Source of the DNA: Blepharisma stoltei | Lineage: Eukaryota; Ciliophora; Heterotrichea; Heterotrichida; Blepharismidae | Assembly: GCA_914767885.1 (NCBI GenBank) | Contig: CAJZBQ010000051.1 | Coordinates: 976,501 to 1,040,500 of the forward strand | Direction: 5' to 3' | Length of the DNA: 64,000 nucleotides | Shown: positions 11,761-23,900 of the stretch, one piece after another | How positions within the stretch are numbered: position 1 is the first letter of the stretch | How the letters are laid out: every line of letters starts with the position of its first letter | The notes under the pieces: generated by a model | Told to the model about the DNA's origin: nothing | The model's input: the letters and a program-made list of their open reading frames with translations, nothing else | Database searches by the model: none | Position numbers and translations under genes: made by a program

Positions 11761-14700
11761 TTATTTATTTGGCATTCTAGTTTTTAAACTTGCAGATCTA
11801 GAAGGTGGACAATCTGCATCCTCATTTGTGCGATCAAAATCGTTTATCACTGTCTTATAGATTTCCCCTGGATAATATTCCTCTACACTGATATCATTAG
11901 CTCCCTTTGTGGATTCTAATTTATTTTCTACGACACGCAAAAATAGTTTTCTCATATCCATATTTAGCATGCTTTCTAACTCTACATCAGCAGGTAATGC
12001 TGACATTGGGTCTTCGTTCGCAATGATAGAAAAATATTTTTCGCCTTGTTTAACTTTGACATGATTTAGCTCACTCCCCCCTTTAAATTGGAAGAAAAAT
12101 ATCCATTTTTTGAGTAAATTATCCCTCAATTAAATTGGAACAATTTTTTTGGATAGGGAAATTCTATATATAAAATTATAATATTTATAAGAAAATTAGA
12201 ATGCTATTTAAACAGCTTAAACACTGAATCAATTATTTTTTATTAATTCTTCATAAAAATAAATTAAATTCAAAAATATTGTGTTCAATTTATTTTTTTT
12301 AATCTTAAAAAAAAATTAACCGACTTTAAATTAGATGATTTTTTGGTTCAATTTAAATGTGGGAATTCAGATTTTTCAAAAATTTCGTCACTGAACCCAT
12401 CCATGACTTTACGGCTAAATCTTTTTCGTAAGCAAGGAATTAAATCAGATAAGATTTGAAAGCCAGCTCCAAACATTTTTTTAAGCCAATAATAGAGGAA
12501 ATAAATATTTACAGCACAGATTAAAATAAAGAAAACAGTTTTTTGATATACCGTATAAAAAATTATTGATCAGTGAGATGAAAATACTGCCCCATGAGGG
12601 ACAAAACCATTGGAAAAATCCTAATTTTGCCACCCTCCATAATAACAATTTTTTTTATGAAAAATTTCGTAATGCACAGGATTATTAGTATAATGAAATA
12701 TCTGTTAAATTGCATTTTAAAACATAAATTTTACAAATTAAATAATTTTTACTTCTCAATTTTACGAATTTTTTTAAATTTGAAAAAAAAATTTACTATA
12801 ATGGAAACTTATAATTATAACAATATCGAAGACATCTTAGACGATACAGAATCTAAAGAGCCAGTCAAATAGTAAAGTCCACAATAAATTGTAACAGCCG
12901 CTACTAAAATTGACCGAATTTCCATTTCATTTAAAACATTTCCATCATAAGGCTGCACCAAATTTTGGAAGTAAAGACAAAGTAAAAGCAGCATCATGAC
13001 AGTTAATGCTTGGATGCTTGTATTGACATTTGCTAAAAATACAGAGCAGCATACAATAAGGATTTTTCTATATAAAATAGCAAATTCCCAGTAATAAGAT
13101 TTTGCTTTATATCCATTAAAAAGAAACCCAAACTGAAGCCTGACACTAATTGAGTCTAATTTTCTTTTATTTCTTCATAGACAATATAAAGAAACAGTCG
13201 GAATACCGATTCCTCATACTATAATAGAAGGGACTGCAACAGCAAGGGAATAAAATACATGTCTATTATCCCAGCATCGAATATCTAAATCTTGCACAAG
13301 TCAGTACTCTCCTGCGTCAATTTCTCTACATGAAAACACTGCAAACATAGACTTTACTAAATTTGGGTGGAAAAGAAATAGCAAAATCACAATGGTAGAA
13401 ATTATGCTTACTTTCCCAGCCTTGACTAACGAGCAAATCCGTTGGAAAAATTTACTTAAAGGGAAGGCTAAACCCCATAAACACTCTAATAATATTTTAA
13501 TATAATTTTTTATAAATATTTTGGAACTTAATTATGTAATTTTCAGCCAGATTTATTCTTGATCTTTTATAAATTAAATTAGTTATTTTTAAAGATTGAT
13601 AGAATTTCATATTTATTAAATTATTAACTTTAAGTGTTAAAATTATTTAAATAAATTGGATGAAAACGAAATTCAAGAGATGATAAAGTTTGGGTTTTCA
13701 ATTAAATTATTGAAAGAGAAATAAAATTATTAAAAATAATATGCTATTTAAATATAGTCAGTTTCACTAACTATAGAATTTTTCTTTCGATATCGAAAAA
13801 TTTATTTTATAAGGCAATTATTGTATAAAAAATTAGCCCCTGCATTCGCATATAAAAAGCTTTCCAGCAGCAAAAGGGAGCTAGCTAAGCTGTATGAGTG
13901 ATGAAATAATAGCATCGTAATCTAAATAATAATTTCCATATTTTTTATAGTATTAAGCTTGCTTAGCGAAGAATAAATCATTTTTAAATGATTTTAAAGT
14001 CTTTTTATAAATTGCTACAGATCCTCAGAATATAATTGATACTAATGCTATAATTGTAGGAATTATGCTCATAATAATAAGTTTATTGAAATAAACTTGG
14101 TCATTACCTTGGCCTGTATCTAAAAAGCAGTCAAAAGAAAAAACCTGTTCACTTACTGATCCTGTGTCATTTTGGATAGAAAAGAGTTGGGTCACACTGG
14201 ATGGCCATTGCAAATCGAAAGTAGTCACAAGCATCACAATTTGTAAATAATTCACAAAAATCTTTATATATATTGACTGCACTGACTTCGGTTTATAAGC
14301 AGAATTCCTAGTCGTTTTTACCATTATTCCACATATAAGAACTACAGCAAGCATTATTCCAATTACTTTAAAAGCATTAGAAACTGCACTTGGGCATTTC
14401 CCGCAAGTATTTGTGCTGGTTCTCGAATAGCCATTTTCGCATCCCTGACACAAATTTCCTGTATATCCTTCATGGCAAAGCCCTGTAAAAGATAAATTAG
14501 GAGGCTGTGGAGAGCCTAAGCAAGCTGAAGATTTTGGACAGGCAAGAAAATTCTCAGACATATTACTCGACCTTCAATACCCCTTTTGAGGAACAATTGT
14601 ATAATTTCCATAACAAGTCGCTGAATGTGCAGGACAAGCTAAGCACTGAGTGTAAGTAGGGTTTAAGCTATAATACCCAGCCCCGCAAACGTCACAATTA

Positions 14701-17700
14701 ACCCCTACAGTGGCTTCTCCTATTATGCATAGGCGAAGAGTTACATCAATAGTTACTGAAGGAATAAATGAGACATTTGTAGACATTTTAGACGCTTTTG
14801 TAGTGTCTATGCCAGTAGACGTTGTTTTTATAGAAACACTTGTCCCTGGTTTCGCTGAAACTACAAAACTGTCGAAATAATATATACCTTTAACAGCAGT
14901 TGTTTTAGTCGTCCCAGATAAGGTTGTAGAGGCTGAATCTTCAGGGAAAAGTTGTGCAGTACTTGAGCTATCTGTTGCTACAATGTTTCCATAATAATCC
15001 ACTAGTGCCAAAGTAATGCTTTTTGTAGTAGTTTGGCCAGATGCAATTCCAGAAATTGAGGTCGCTGTCGGAATATCATCTAGTCTTCTATTGTATTCAA
15101 CTAGATTCCCACTTTTATAGATTAATTAGCTTTTTACTTCCAAAGTTTGACTTTTTAAATAATAAAGACCAATTTTTTGTCTATAAAATCAATTATTTTA
15201 ATATTTTTAAATTTTTTAATTCAAAATATCAATTTTATTTATAAAATGTATTCACTGATAAATTGAGGTAAACTCAGGATATATTTTTTTTAGAGTCAAA
15301 AATTGCCTTAAGTAGTTTTAGCATATAAAATTGTTGCAAAATGCCTAAAAGACTATATCTACAGCCATCAATTTTATTGCAAAAGAAGAAATTTCAGGTG
15401 CATAAGAAGCTTTATTATCTTTAAATGTATTCCCATAAGCTATAGGAAACACATCTATTCAGTTTATACCTCCTCCATTATATTTAGCATAATTTTCTGT
15501 AAAGCTGTTATAGGTAATATTAAATACACAAGTCGTAAAATCTGAGCAAGCTAAATTTATTCCACCTCCATTTCCAGTAGTCGGTGTAGTTCCCACAATT
15601 TCGCTAGTCGTATTTGCGATATTTCCTACAAATGTTGAAGAGGATACATTTAAACTGATATTGTTTGTGTATATTCCACCTCCTAATGATGCTGAATTAT
15701 TCCAAAATGATGATTGTTTTATGATATAAGGATTTCCTATTTCTGTGTCACTTGAAGTAGATAAATAAATGGCTCCACCAGTATCTGCAGTGTTTTCTTG
15801 GAAATAGCAGTTATATAAATAGACTGATATGCAAGAAATGCAAGTTAATGAGCCTCCATTGGTGCCAGCCCCATTATAAAATTTTGAATTTTTTATAGTA
15901 ACTGAATTCATTTTAGATCCATAAATAGCGCCTACCTTGTAATTTTTCATAATCGTGCTTTCAACAGTCAGATCACTTTCATAGCCGATTATTACTCCTC
16001 CTACATCCTTACTATATGAGTTATAAAACGCGCTATTATATATCACTAAAGTGCTGCTTGAATAAGACAGAATAACCCCACCCCCTCCATTTTTGGCACT
16101 ATTTGTATTAAAAGTCCCATTATAAATATTCACGGTACTTGAAATCGAAAAAATAGACCCTGCTGAGCTTGTACTTGTTCCACCTGTAAAAGTTGTGTTA
16201 GAAACAGTAGCTGTGCTTTGAGTAGTCGCATATATAAAGCTTCCTTGGTCTCCATTTTGACTTGAAAAGGCAGAATTAGATATTGTGGCCTGTGAAAGTG
16301 TTAGAAGGATTCCAGGGGTAATATATGATGCTATATTTTGGGTTATAGTAGATGATTCAATTTTTATAGAAGAGTCAAGAAGAGCAATAGTAGCTTCATT
16401 TGTGGAATTATTATAAGTAATATTAGAGTTCAAAATGGTAGAAATTGGAGTAGTTGACCCTAGCATATATATAGCAGATCCTTTATCAGCACATTTATTT
16501 CCTTTAATATAAGATTTTGTGATGTTAAAAAACGATTTCTGCTCACTGAAAATAGCTCCGCCTGAGCCTTTTGCTGTATTTCCTATAAATGTGCAGCCTA
16601 AACAATAAAATTTAGAACCTGATCCTGCAGAAACAGCTCCTCCATCTGAAGACACTTGATTATAAGAAAAAATCGTATTTTTACAAACAGCAAGCGAGGC
16701 ATCAAGCATTTTTACTCCTCCTGATGGGCTTCCAACGTTATAGGTTAGTTCGGAGTTTGTATCTTCCCAATGGTCATAATCCAGTGTTATAGGTGTTGCT
16801 GCGTTATTTGTAAATTTGCAAGAGTCAGTAATAAGGTAAGAATAAACATCAGAATTTGTCATATAAATAACTGCAAGGCCACTATTTAGGGTAAAATCAC
16901 CTGATTCTATTGTAAGTCTTGAATAGTAGTTACTTGGCTCAGCTGTTATTTCTAGATGCAAAGATGAGCCAAGTCTTCCTATATTTGAAGTAAACTTGCA
17001 ATCTGAAATAAGAAATATTCCACTAAAAAAATAGAGTGCAATGGCTCCTGATGTTGTTGAATTATTTTTTATAAAACTAGAAGAAACAATAGATGAGTTG
17101 CCATTTTGATCAAGATTCACTGTGCTATCTATATAAATAGCAGCTCCATAACTGCCATAATTTTGAGTGAATATTGCATTGCTTAATGCAAAACTGATTG
17201 TGTTATATAAAATCCCCGTGTTTTCTATGTAAATGGCTCCACCTGGAGATATTAGTGCGCAATTTAAAGTAAAATTGCAGGAATCTATTGAAACAGTCAT
17301 ACTTGCAGCAGCTGACTGCTGAATATATAATGCCCCACCTTTTGTATTCGCTGTATTATTGATAAATGAGCTATCATTTATAGAAATAGATATGCCAGAA
17401 AACAAGATTGCTCCAGCATTATTCACATTATTATTAGTAAAAACAGTTCTCGCGATGCCCAATGTTAAAGTGCTACCTTTAGCATAAACCGTCCCATACG
17501 CTTGGCCTGCATTATTTATGTTTCCTTTTACTGTGGAGTCTGATATATCAGTTTGATTGCCTCCATTTATATACAAAGCAGTGGGATTATCTGTCGATAT
17601 GCCTATATTGGTATCAAAAATTACATTATCAAAAACTGTTATATTTGAATTTGTTAGTAATAAATAAGGTGTCGATGCTGATGCGATATTATTTTCAATT

Positions 17701-17876
17701 TTTGAATTTTCAATTGTAAGTTTTATCATTTGGTTCATAGATGCCAGGGAAGAAAAATCTAAAGAGGCTGGAGACGGAATTAAATTTTTTAAATAAATAT
17801 TATTGTTTGCTTTTCATGCAAGAATAGTCAATAGAGTGCATAATTTAATATTAAAAAATAATTTAAATGTAAACAT
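11761..17876 (-). CDS. Array gene B: short copy without LNR domain, with a different N-terminus
   Basis: The best start is ATG at 17874-17876, giving MFTFKLFFNIKLCTLLTILA, a plausible signal peptide. The sequence then joins the family at WKANNNIYLKNL, in the middle of the beta-helix. The rest is complete: beta-helix repeats, Ig-like segment, ephrin-receptor-like Cys module (GYTGNLCQ.C), membrane spans, tail ending MPNK and TAA. Removing four inserts gives 4713 nt, 1570 aa, about 900 residues shorter than C. B has T6 where C has T5 beside the insert at 12551. Its frame is whole only if excision uses the second TA there. Only 98 bp separate it from the stop of C, so it may lack its own promoter. 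It is either a functional short form or a young deletion product of the array. Confidence 0.75.
12074..12369. mobile_element. MITE-like IES with TCA/TGA target repeat in gene B
   Basis: TCA at 12071-12073 and 12367-12369 flanks a 296-bp insert whose ends are inverted: CTCCCCCCTTTAAATTGG and ATTCCCACATTTAAATTG. Gene C has the empty site (AGCTCAGATTTTTC). The same family recurs nested in gene E (37980-38356). Confidence 0.85.
12551..12846. mobile_element. TA-bounded IES in gene B, shared with gene C
   Basis: The insert follows GATATA at 12545-12550 and ends at the TA of GACGATACAGAATC. It is orthologous to 18466-18669 (shared ATTATTGATCAGTGAGATGA). Genes D, E and F lack it. Frame tracing in B requires the TA at 12549-12550, not the one at 12547-12548 that corresponds to the boundary in C. 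Confidence 0.75.
13405..13975. mobile_element. TA-bounded IES in gene B, 571 bp
   Basis: Genes C, D, E and F read without interruption here (GAAATTAAATCATTTTTAAA in C). In B the TA at 13403-13404 and 13974-13975 flank an AT-rich insert. It contains a fragment resembling the MITE family (ACGAGCAAATCCGTTGG). Terminal repeats are weak. Confidence 0.8.
15118..15357. mobile_element. TA-bounded IES in gene B, shared with gene A
   Basis: Same position as 522-852 and same start (TAGATTAATTAGCTTTTT), 240 bp, between TA at 15116-15117 and 15356-15357. Gene C and the other copies lack it. It gives the ancestral form of the gene A insert before the foldback landed. Confidence 0.85.
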
Positions 17877-17974
17877 TAATCTCATTCTACTAAGGCTAAA
17901 TTAAAAAATAGCTCCTAGAATTCTCTGACTTCTTATTTAAAAATTTTTATAATGAATTGATTTAATAAAAATAA

Positions 17975-20900
17975 TTATTTATTTGGCATTTTAGTTTTTA
18001 AACTTGCAGATCTAAAAGGTGGGGAATCTGCATCCTCATTTGTGCGATCAAAATCGTTCATCACCGTTTTATAGATTTCTCCTGGAAAATATTCTTCTAC
18101 GCTGACATCCTTAACTCCCTTTGTGGATTCTAATTTATTTTCTACGACACGCAAAAATAATTTTCTCATATCCATATTTAGCATGCTTTCCAACTCTACA
18201 TCAGCAGGTAACGCTGACATTGGGTCCTCGTTTGCAATGATAGAAAAATATTTTTCTCCTTGCTTTACTTTGACATGATTTAGCTCAGATTTTTCAAAAA
18301 TTTCGTCACTGAACCCATCCATGACTTTCCGGCTGAATCTTTTTCGTAAGCACGGAATTAAATCAGATAAGATTTGGAAGCCAGCTCCAAACATTTTTTT
18401 AAGCCAATAATACAGGAAATATATATTTACAGCACAGATCAAAATAAAGAAAACAGTTTTTGATATACCCTATAAGGAATTATTGATCAGTGAGATGAAA
18501 ATAGATCCCTTCCGTGAGCGAACGAAACCATCGGAAAAAATCCTTAAAACATTAATTTAAAAATTAAATAAATTTTTACTTCAAATTGGAAGTTTTTTAA
18601 ATTTGAAATTTTTTTTTACTTTAATGTAAACTTATGGTTATAACAATATAAAAGGCATCTTAGACTATACAGAATCTAAAGAGCCAGTCAAGTAGTAAAG
18701 TCCACAATATATTGTAACAGCAGCTACTAAAATTGACCGAATTTCCATTTCATTTAAAACATTACCATCATAAGGCTGCGTCACATTTTGGAAGTAAAGG
18801 CAAAGTAAAAGCAGCATCATGACAGTTAATGCTTGGATGCTTGTATTGACATTCGCTAAAAATACAGAGCAGCATACAATAAGGATTTTTCTATATAAAA
18901 TAACAAATTCCCAATAATAAGATTTTGCTTTATACCCGTTGAAAAGAAACCCAAACTGAAGCCTGACACTAATTGAGTCTAATTTTCTTTTATTTCTTCA
19001 TAGAAAATATAAAGAAACAGTCGGAATACCGATTCCTCATACTATAATAGAAGGCACTGCAACTGTCAAAGAATAAAATACATGTCTGCTATTCCAGCAT
19101 CGAATGTCTAAATCTTGCACAAGCCAGTACTCTCCTTCGTCAATTTCTCTACAGGAAAACACAGCAAACATAGACTTTACTAAATTTGGGTGGAAAAGAA
19201 ACAGCAAAATCACAATGGTAGAAATTAAATCATTTTTAAATGATTTTAAAGTCTTTTTGTAAATTGCTACAGATCCTCAGAATATAACTGATACTAATGC
19301 TATAATTGTAGGGATTATGCTCATAATAATAAGTTTATTGAAATAAACTTGGTCATTACCTTGGCCTGTGTCTAAAAAGCAGTCAAAAGAAAAAACCTGT
19401 TCACTTACTGATCCTGTGTCATTTTGTATAGAAAAGAGTTGGGTCACACTGGATGGCCATTGCAAGTCAAAAGTAGTCACGAGCATCACAATTTGTAAAT
19501 AATTCACAAAAATCTTTATATATATTGACTGCACTGACTTCGGCTTGTAAGCAGAATTCCTGGTCGTTTTTACCATTATTCCACATATAAGAACTACAGC
19601 AAGCATTATTCCAATTACTTTAAAAGCATTAGAAACTGCATCTGGACATTTTCCGCAAGTATTTGTGCTGGTTCTCGAATAGCCATTTTCGCATGCCTGA
19701 CACAAATTTCCTGTATATCCTTCATGGCAAAGTCCAGTAAAAGATAGATTAGGAGGCTGTGGAGATCCTAAGCAAGCTGAATATTTTGGACAGGCAAGAA
19801 AATTCTCTGACATATTGCTCGACCTTCAATACCCCTTTTGCGGAACAATAGTATAGTTTCCATAACAAGTAGCTGAATGTGAAGGACAAGCTAAACACTG
19901 AGTGTAAGTAGGGTCTAAGCAATAATACCCAGCCCCGCAAACGTCACAATTAACCCCTACAGTGGCTTCTCCTATTATGCATAAGCGAAGAGTAACATCA
20001 ATAGTTACTGAAGGAATAAATGTGACATTTGCAGATATTTTAGACGCTTTTGTGGTGTCTATGCCAGTAGACGTTGTTTTTATAGAAACACTTGTCCCTG
20101 GTTTCGCTGAGACTATAAAACTGTCGAAATAGTATATACCTTTAACAGCAGTTGTTTTAGTGGTTCCAGATAAGGTTGTAGAGGTTGAATCTTCAGGGAA
20201 AAGCTGTGCAGTGCTTGAGCTATCTGTTGCTACAATGTTTCCATAATAATCCACTAGTGCCAAGGTTATGCTCTTAGTAGTAGTTTGACCAGATGCAATC
20301 CCAGAAATAGAGGTCACTGTCGGAATGTCATCTAGCCTTCTATTGTATTCAACTAGATTCCCATTTTTATCTACAGCCATCAATTTTATTGCAAATGAAG
20401 AAATTTCAGGTGCATAAGAAGCTTTATTATCTTTAAACGTATTCCCATAAGCTATAGGAAACACATCTATTCAGTTTATGCCTCCTCCATTATATTTAGC
20501 ATAATTTTCTGTAAAGCTGTTATAGGTAATATTAAATACACAAGTCGTAAAATCTGAGCAAGCTAAATTTATTCCACCCCCATTTCCAGTAGCAGGGGTA
20601 GTTCCCACAATTTCGCTAGTCGTATTTGCGATATTTCCTACAAATTCAGAAGAGGATACATTTAAACTGATATCGTTTGTGTATATTCCACCTCCTAATG
20701 ATGCTGAATTATTCCAAAATGATGATTGCTTTATGATATAAGGATTTTCTATTTCTGTGTCACTTGATGTAGATAAATAAATGGCTCCACCAGTATCTGC
20801 AGTGTTTTCTTGAAAATAGCAGTTATATAAATAGACTGATATACAAGAAATGCAAGTTAATGAGCCTCCATTGGTGCCAATCCCATTATAAAATTTTGAA

Positions 20901-23900
20901 TTTTTTATAGTAACTGAATTCATTTTAGATCCATAAATAGCGCCTACCTTGTAATTTTTCATAATCGTGCTATCAATAGTCAGGTCACTTTCATAGCCAA
21001 TTATCACTCCCCCCACATCCTTGCTATACGAATTATAAAATGCGCTATTATATATCACTAAAGTGCTGCTTGAATAAGACAGAATGACCCCACCTCCTCC
21101 ATTTTTGGCACTGTTTGTATTAAAAGTCCCATTATAAATATTCACAGTACTGGAAATAGAAAAAATAGACCCAGCTGAGTTTGTACTTGTTCCACCTGTA
21201 AAAGTTGTGTTAGAAACAGTCGCTGTGCTTTGAGTAGTCGCATATATAAAACTTCCTTGGTCTCCATTTTGACTTGAAAAGGCAGAGTTAGATATTGTAG
21301 CTTGTGAAAGTGTTAAAAGGATTCCTGGGGTAATATATGACGCGATATTTTGGGTTATAGTAGATGATTCAATGTTTATAAAAGAGTCAAGAAGAGCAAT
21401 AGTAGCTTCATTTGTGGAATTATTATAAGTAATATTAGAGTCCAAAATGATAGAGATTGGAGTAGTTGACCCTAGCATATATATAGCAGATCCTTTATCA
21501 GCACATTTATTTCCTTTAATATAAGATTTTGTGATGTTAAAAAACGATTTCTGCTCACTAAAAATAGCTCCACCTGAACCTTTTGCTGTATTCCCTATAA
21601 ATGTGCAGCCTACACAATAAAATTTAGAACCTGATCCTGCAGAAACAGCTCCTCCATCTGAAGACACTTGATTATAAGAAAAAATTGTATTTTCGCATAC
21701 AGCAAGTGAGGCATCAAGCATTTTTACTCCTCCTGATGGACTTCCAACGTTATAAGTTAGTTCGGAGTTTGTATCTTCCCAATGGTCATAATCTAGTGTT
21801 ATAGGTGTTGCTGCATTATTTGTAAATTTACAAGAGTCAGTAATAAGGTAAGAATAAACATCAGAATTTGTCATATAAATGACTGCAAGGCCACTATTTT
21901 GGATAAAATTACCTGATTCTATTGTAAGTCTTGAATAGTAGCTAGTTGGCTCAGCTGCAATTTCTAAATGCAAAGATGAGCCAAGTCTTCCTATATTTGA
22001 AGTAAATTCACAATCTGAAATAAGAAAAGTTCCACTTAAAAAATAGAGTGCGATGGCTCCTGATGTTGTTGAATTATTTTGTATAAAGCTAGAAGAAACA
22101 ATGGATGAGTTGCTATTTTGATCAAGATTTACTGTGCTATCTATATAAATAGCAGCTCCATAACTGCCATAATTTTGAGTGAATATTGCATTTTTTAATG
22201 CAAAACTAATTATGTTATATACAACCCCCGTGTTTTCTATGTAAATGGCTCCACCTGGAGATATTAATGCGTAATTAAAAGTAAAATTGCAGGAATCTAT
22301 TGAAACTGTCATAATTGCAGCAGCTGACTGCTGAATATATAATGCCCCGCCTTTTGTATTTGCTGTATTATTGATAAATGAACTATCTGATATAGAAATA
22401 GATATGCCAGAAAACAAGATTGCTCCAGCATTATTCACATAATTATTAGTAAAAACAGTCTTCTCAATACTCAATGCTAAAGTGCTACCTTTAGCATAAA
22501 CCGTCCCATAGGCTTGGCCTGCATTATTTATATTTCCTTTCACTGTCGAGTCTGATATATCAGTTTGATTCCCCCCATTTATATACAAAACAGTGGGATA
22601 ATCTGTGGATTTGCCTATATTGGTATCAAAAATTACATTATCAAAAACTGTTATATTTGAGTTTGTTAGTAATAAATAAGGTGTCGACGCTGATGCGAGA
22701 TTTTCTTCAATTTTTGAATTTTTAATTGTAAGTTTTATCATTTGGTTCATAGATGCCAAGGAAGAAAAATCTAAAGAGGCTGTAGACGGAATTAAGTTTT
22801 TTAAATAAATGTTAGTGTTTGCTTTTCACGTGCTAAGCACAATACTATTCACTGTATTGCTAGTAGCTCCATTTGAAGTCATACTTATATTGTTTAAATT
22901 CAAGTTTACAAGTTTTGTAAAATCCCACATTCCTGAGCCTCCTGAATTATTATTTATAAATTTTATAGTATCCCAGCTAAAAGTTCTATATCGTTCATAA
23001 GCATTGACTTTATTTCCGTTAGATGCTGCTACAATTGAAGTTTGGCCAAAAATATATTGGTTTAAAATAACGTAGTTAAAAATATACACTAATGCCCCTT
23101 TTTCTGCGCCGTTGCATTGCATTGTTATATTATTTCAATAAATATTCTGCAGCTCAGTTTGGTATTGAGCTGCGAAAATCCCATAATAATACCCATAATT
23201 ATATGAAAATAATGTATCTTCAATAACCACATGATCAATCAGATAGTCAGTAACTCGACTCTGAGTATCTAAAGTTGATTTTAGATCAAGATTGTTTGAC
23301 TTTAAATAAATCAAGGCAGAGTATACCACATTATAAGAAAACGTGCAGGATTCTATTTTTAGAGTCCTAAAAATTTCTAAATAAATTAAAGAGTCATCAT
23401 TTGCCATTGATGAAGAATAAACAGCATTATTTGCAAAAGTCACCTTGACAATAGAAATATCCTGGCCTCTAGAAACTCTTAAAAATCCTTTAAGTGTTAT
23501 GGATGAAGAATACTCAAAGCCATTGTTTAGCCTTGTAACGCTGCCTCCGCTATAAATGAAATACCCACATCCATAAGTATACCCAGAGCTTCCTTGGCAA
23601 TCTTGCAATACAACTGCAGCGGACCCTGAGCTTGGATTAGTCCTGATATTGTCAAAATTTACATCATAGAGATTAACAGCTCCTCCAGTGTTTAAAATAA
23701 TCGAGTTTTCTTCCATTCTTCAGTTATTAAAGGTGATATTAATAAGTTTAAGAGTCGTTCCACTGACAGCTTCAATTAAATTTCAATTGTGAAAATTTTG
23801 GCATTGGCTTGAATCAGTAAAATTTACTATTGAATTTCCTCTGTCATCTTTATAGCTTCCATCAAATTGTTTAGTCACAGATGGACAATATGAGCAATAG

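Noticed and set aside
12594-12872. 92-codon plus-strand open frame in gene B
   Set aside because: It spans an AT-rich IES and antisense coding DNA, and its composition is that of random AT-rich sequence.
15459-17738. Beta-helix with GGAIY repeats as a bacterial or chlamydial Pmp autotransporter
   Set aside because: There is no C-terminal beta-barrel; it is followed by EGF-like modules and multiple membrane helices, and the genes have 15-nt introns and TGA as Trp.
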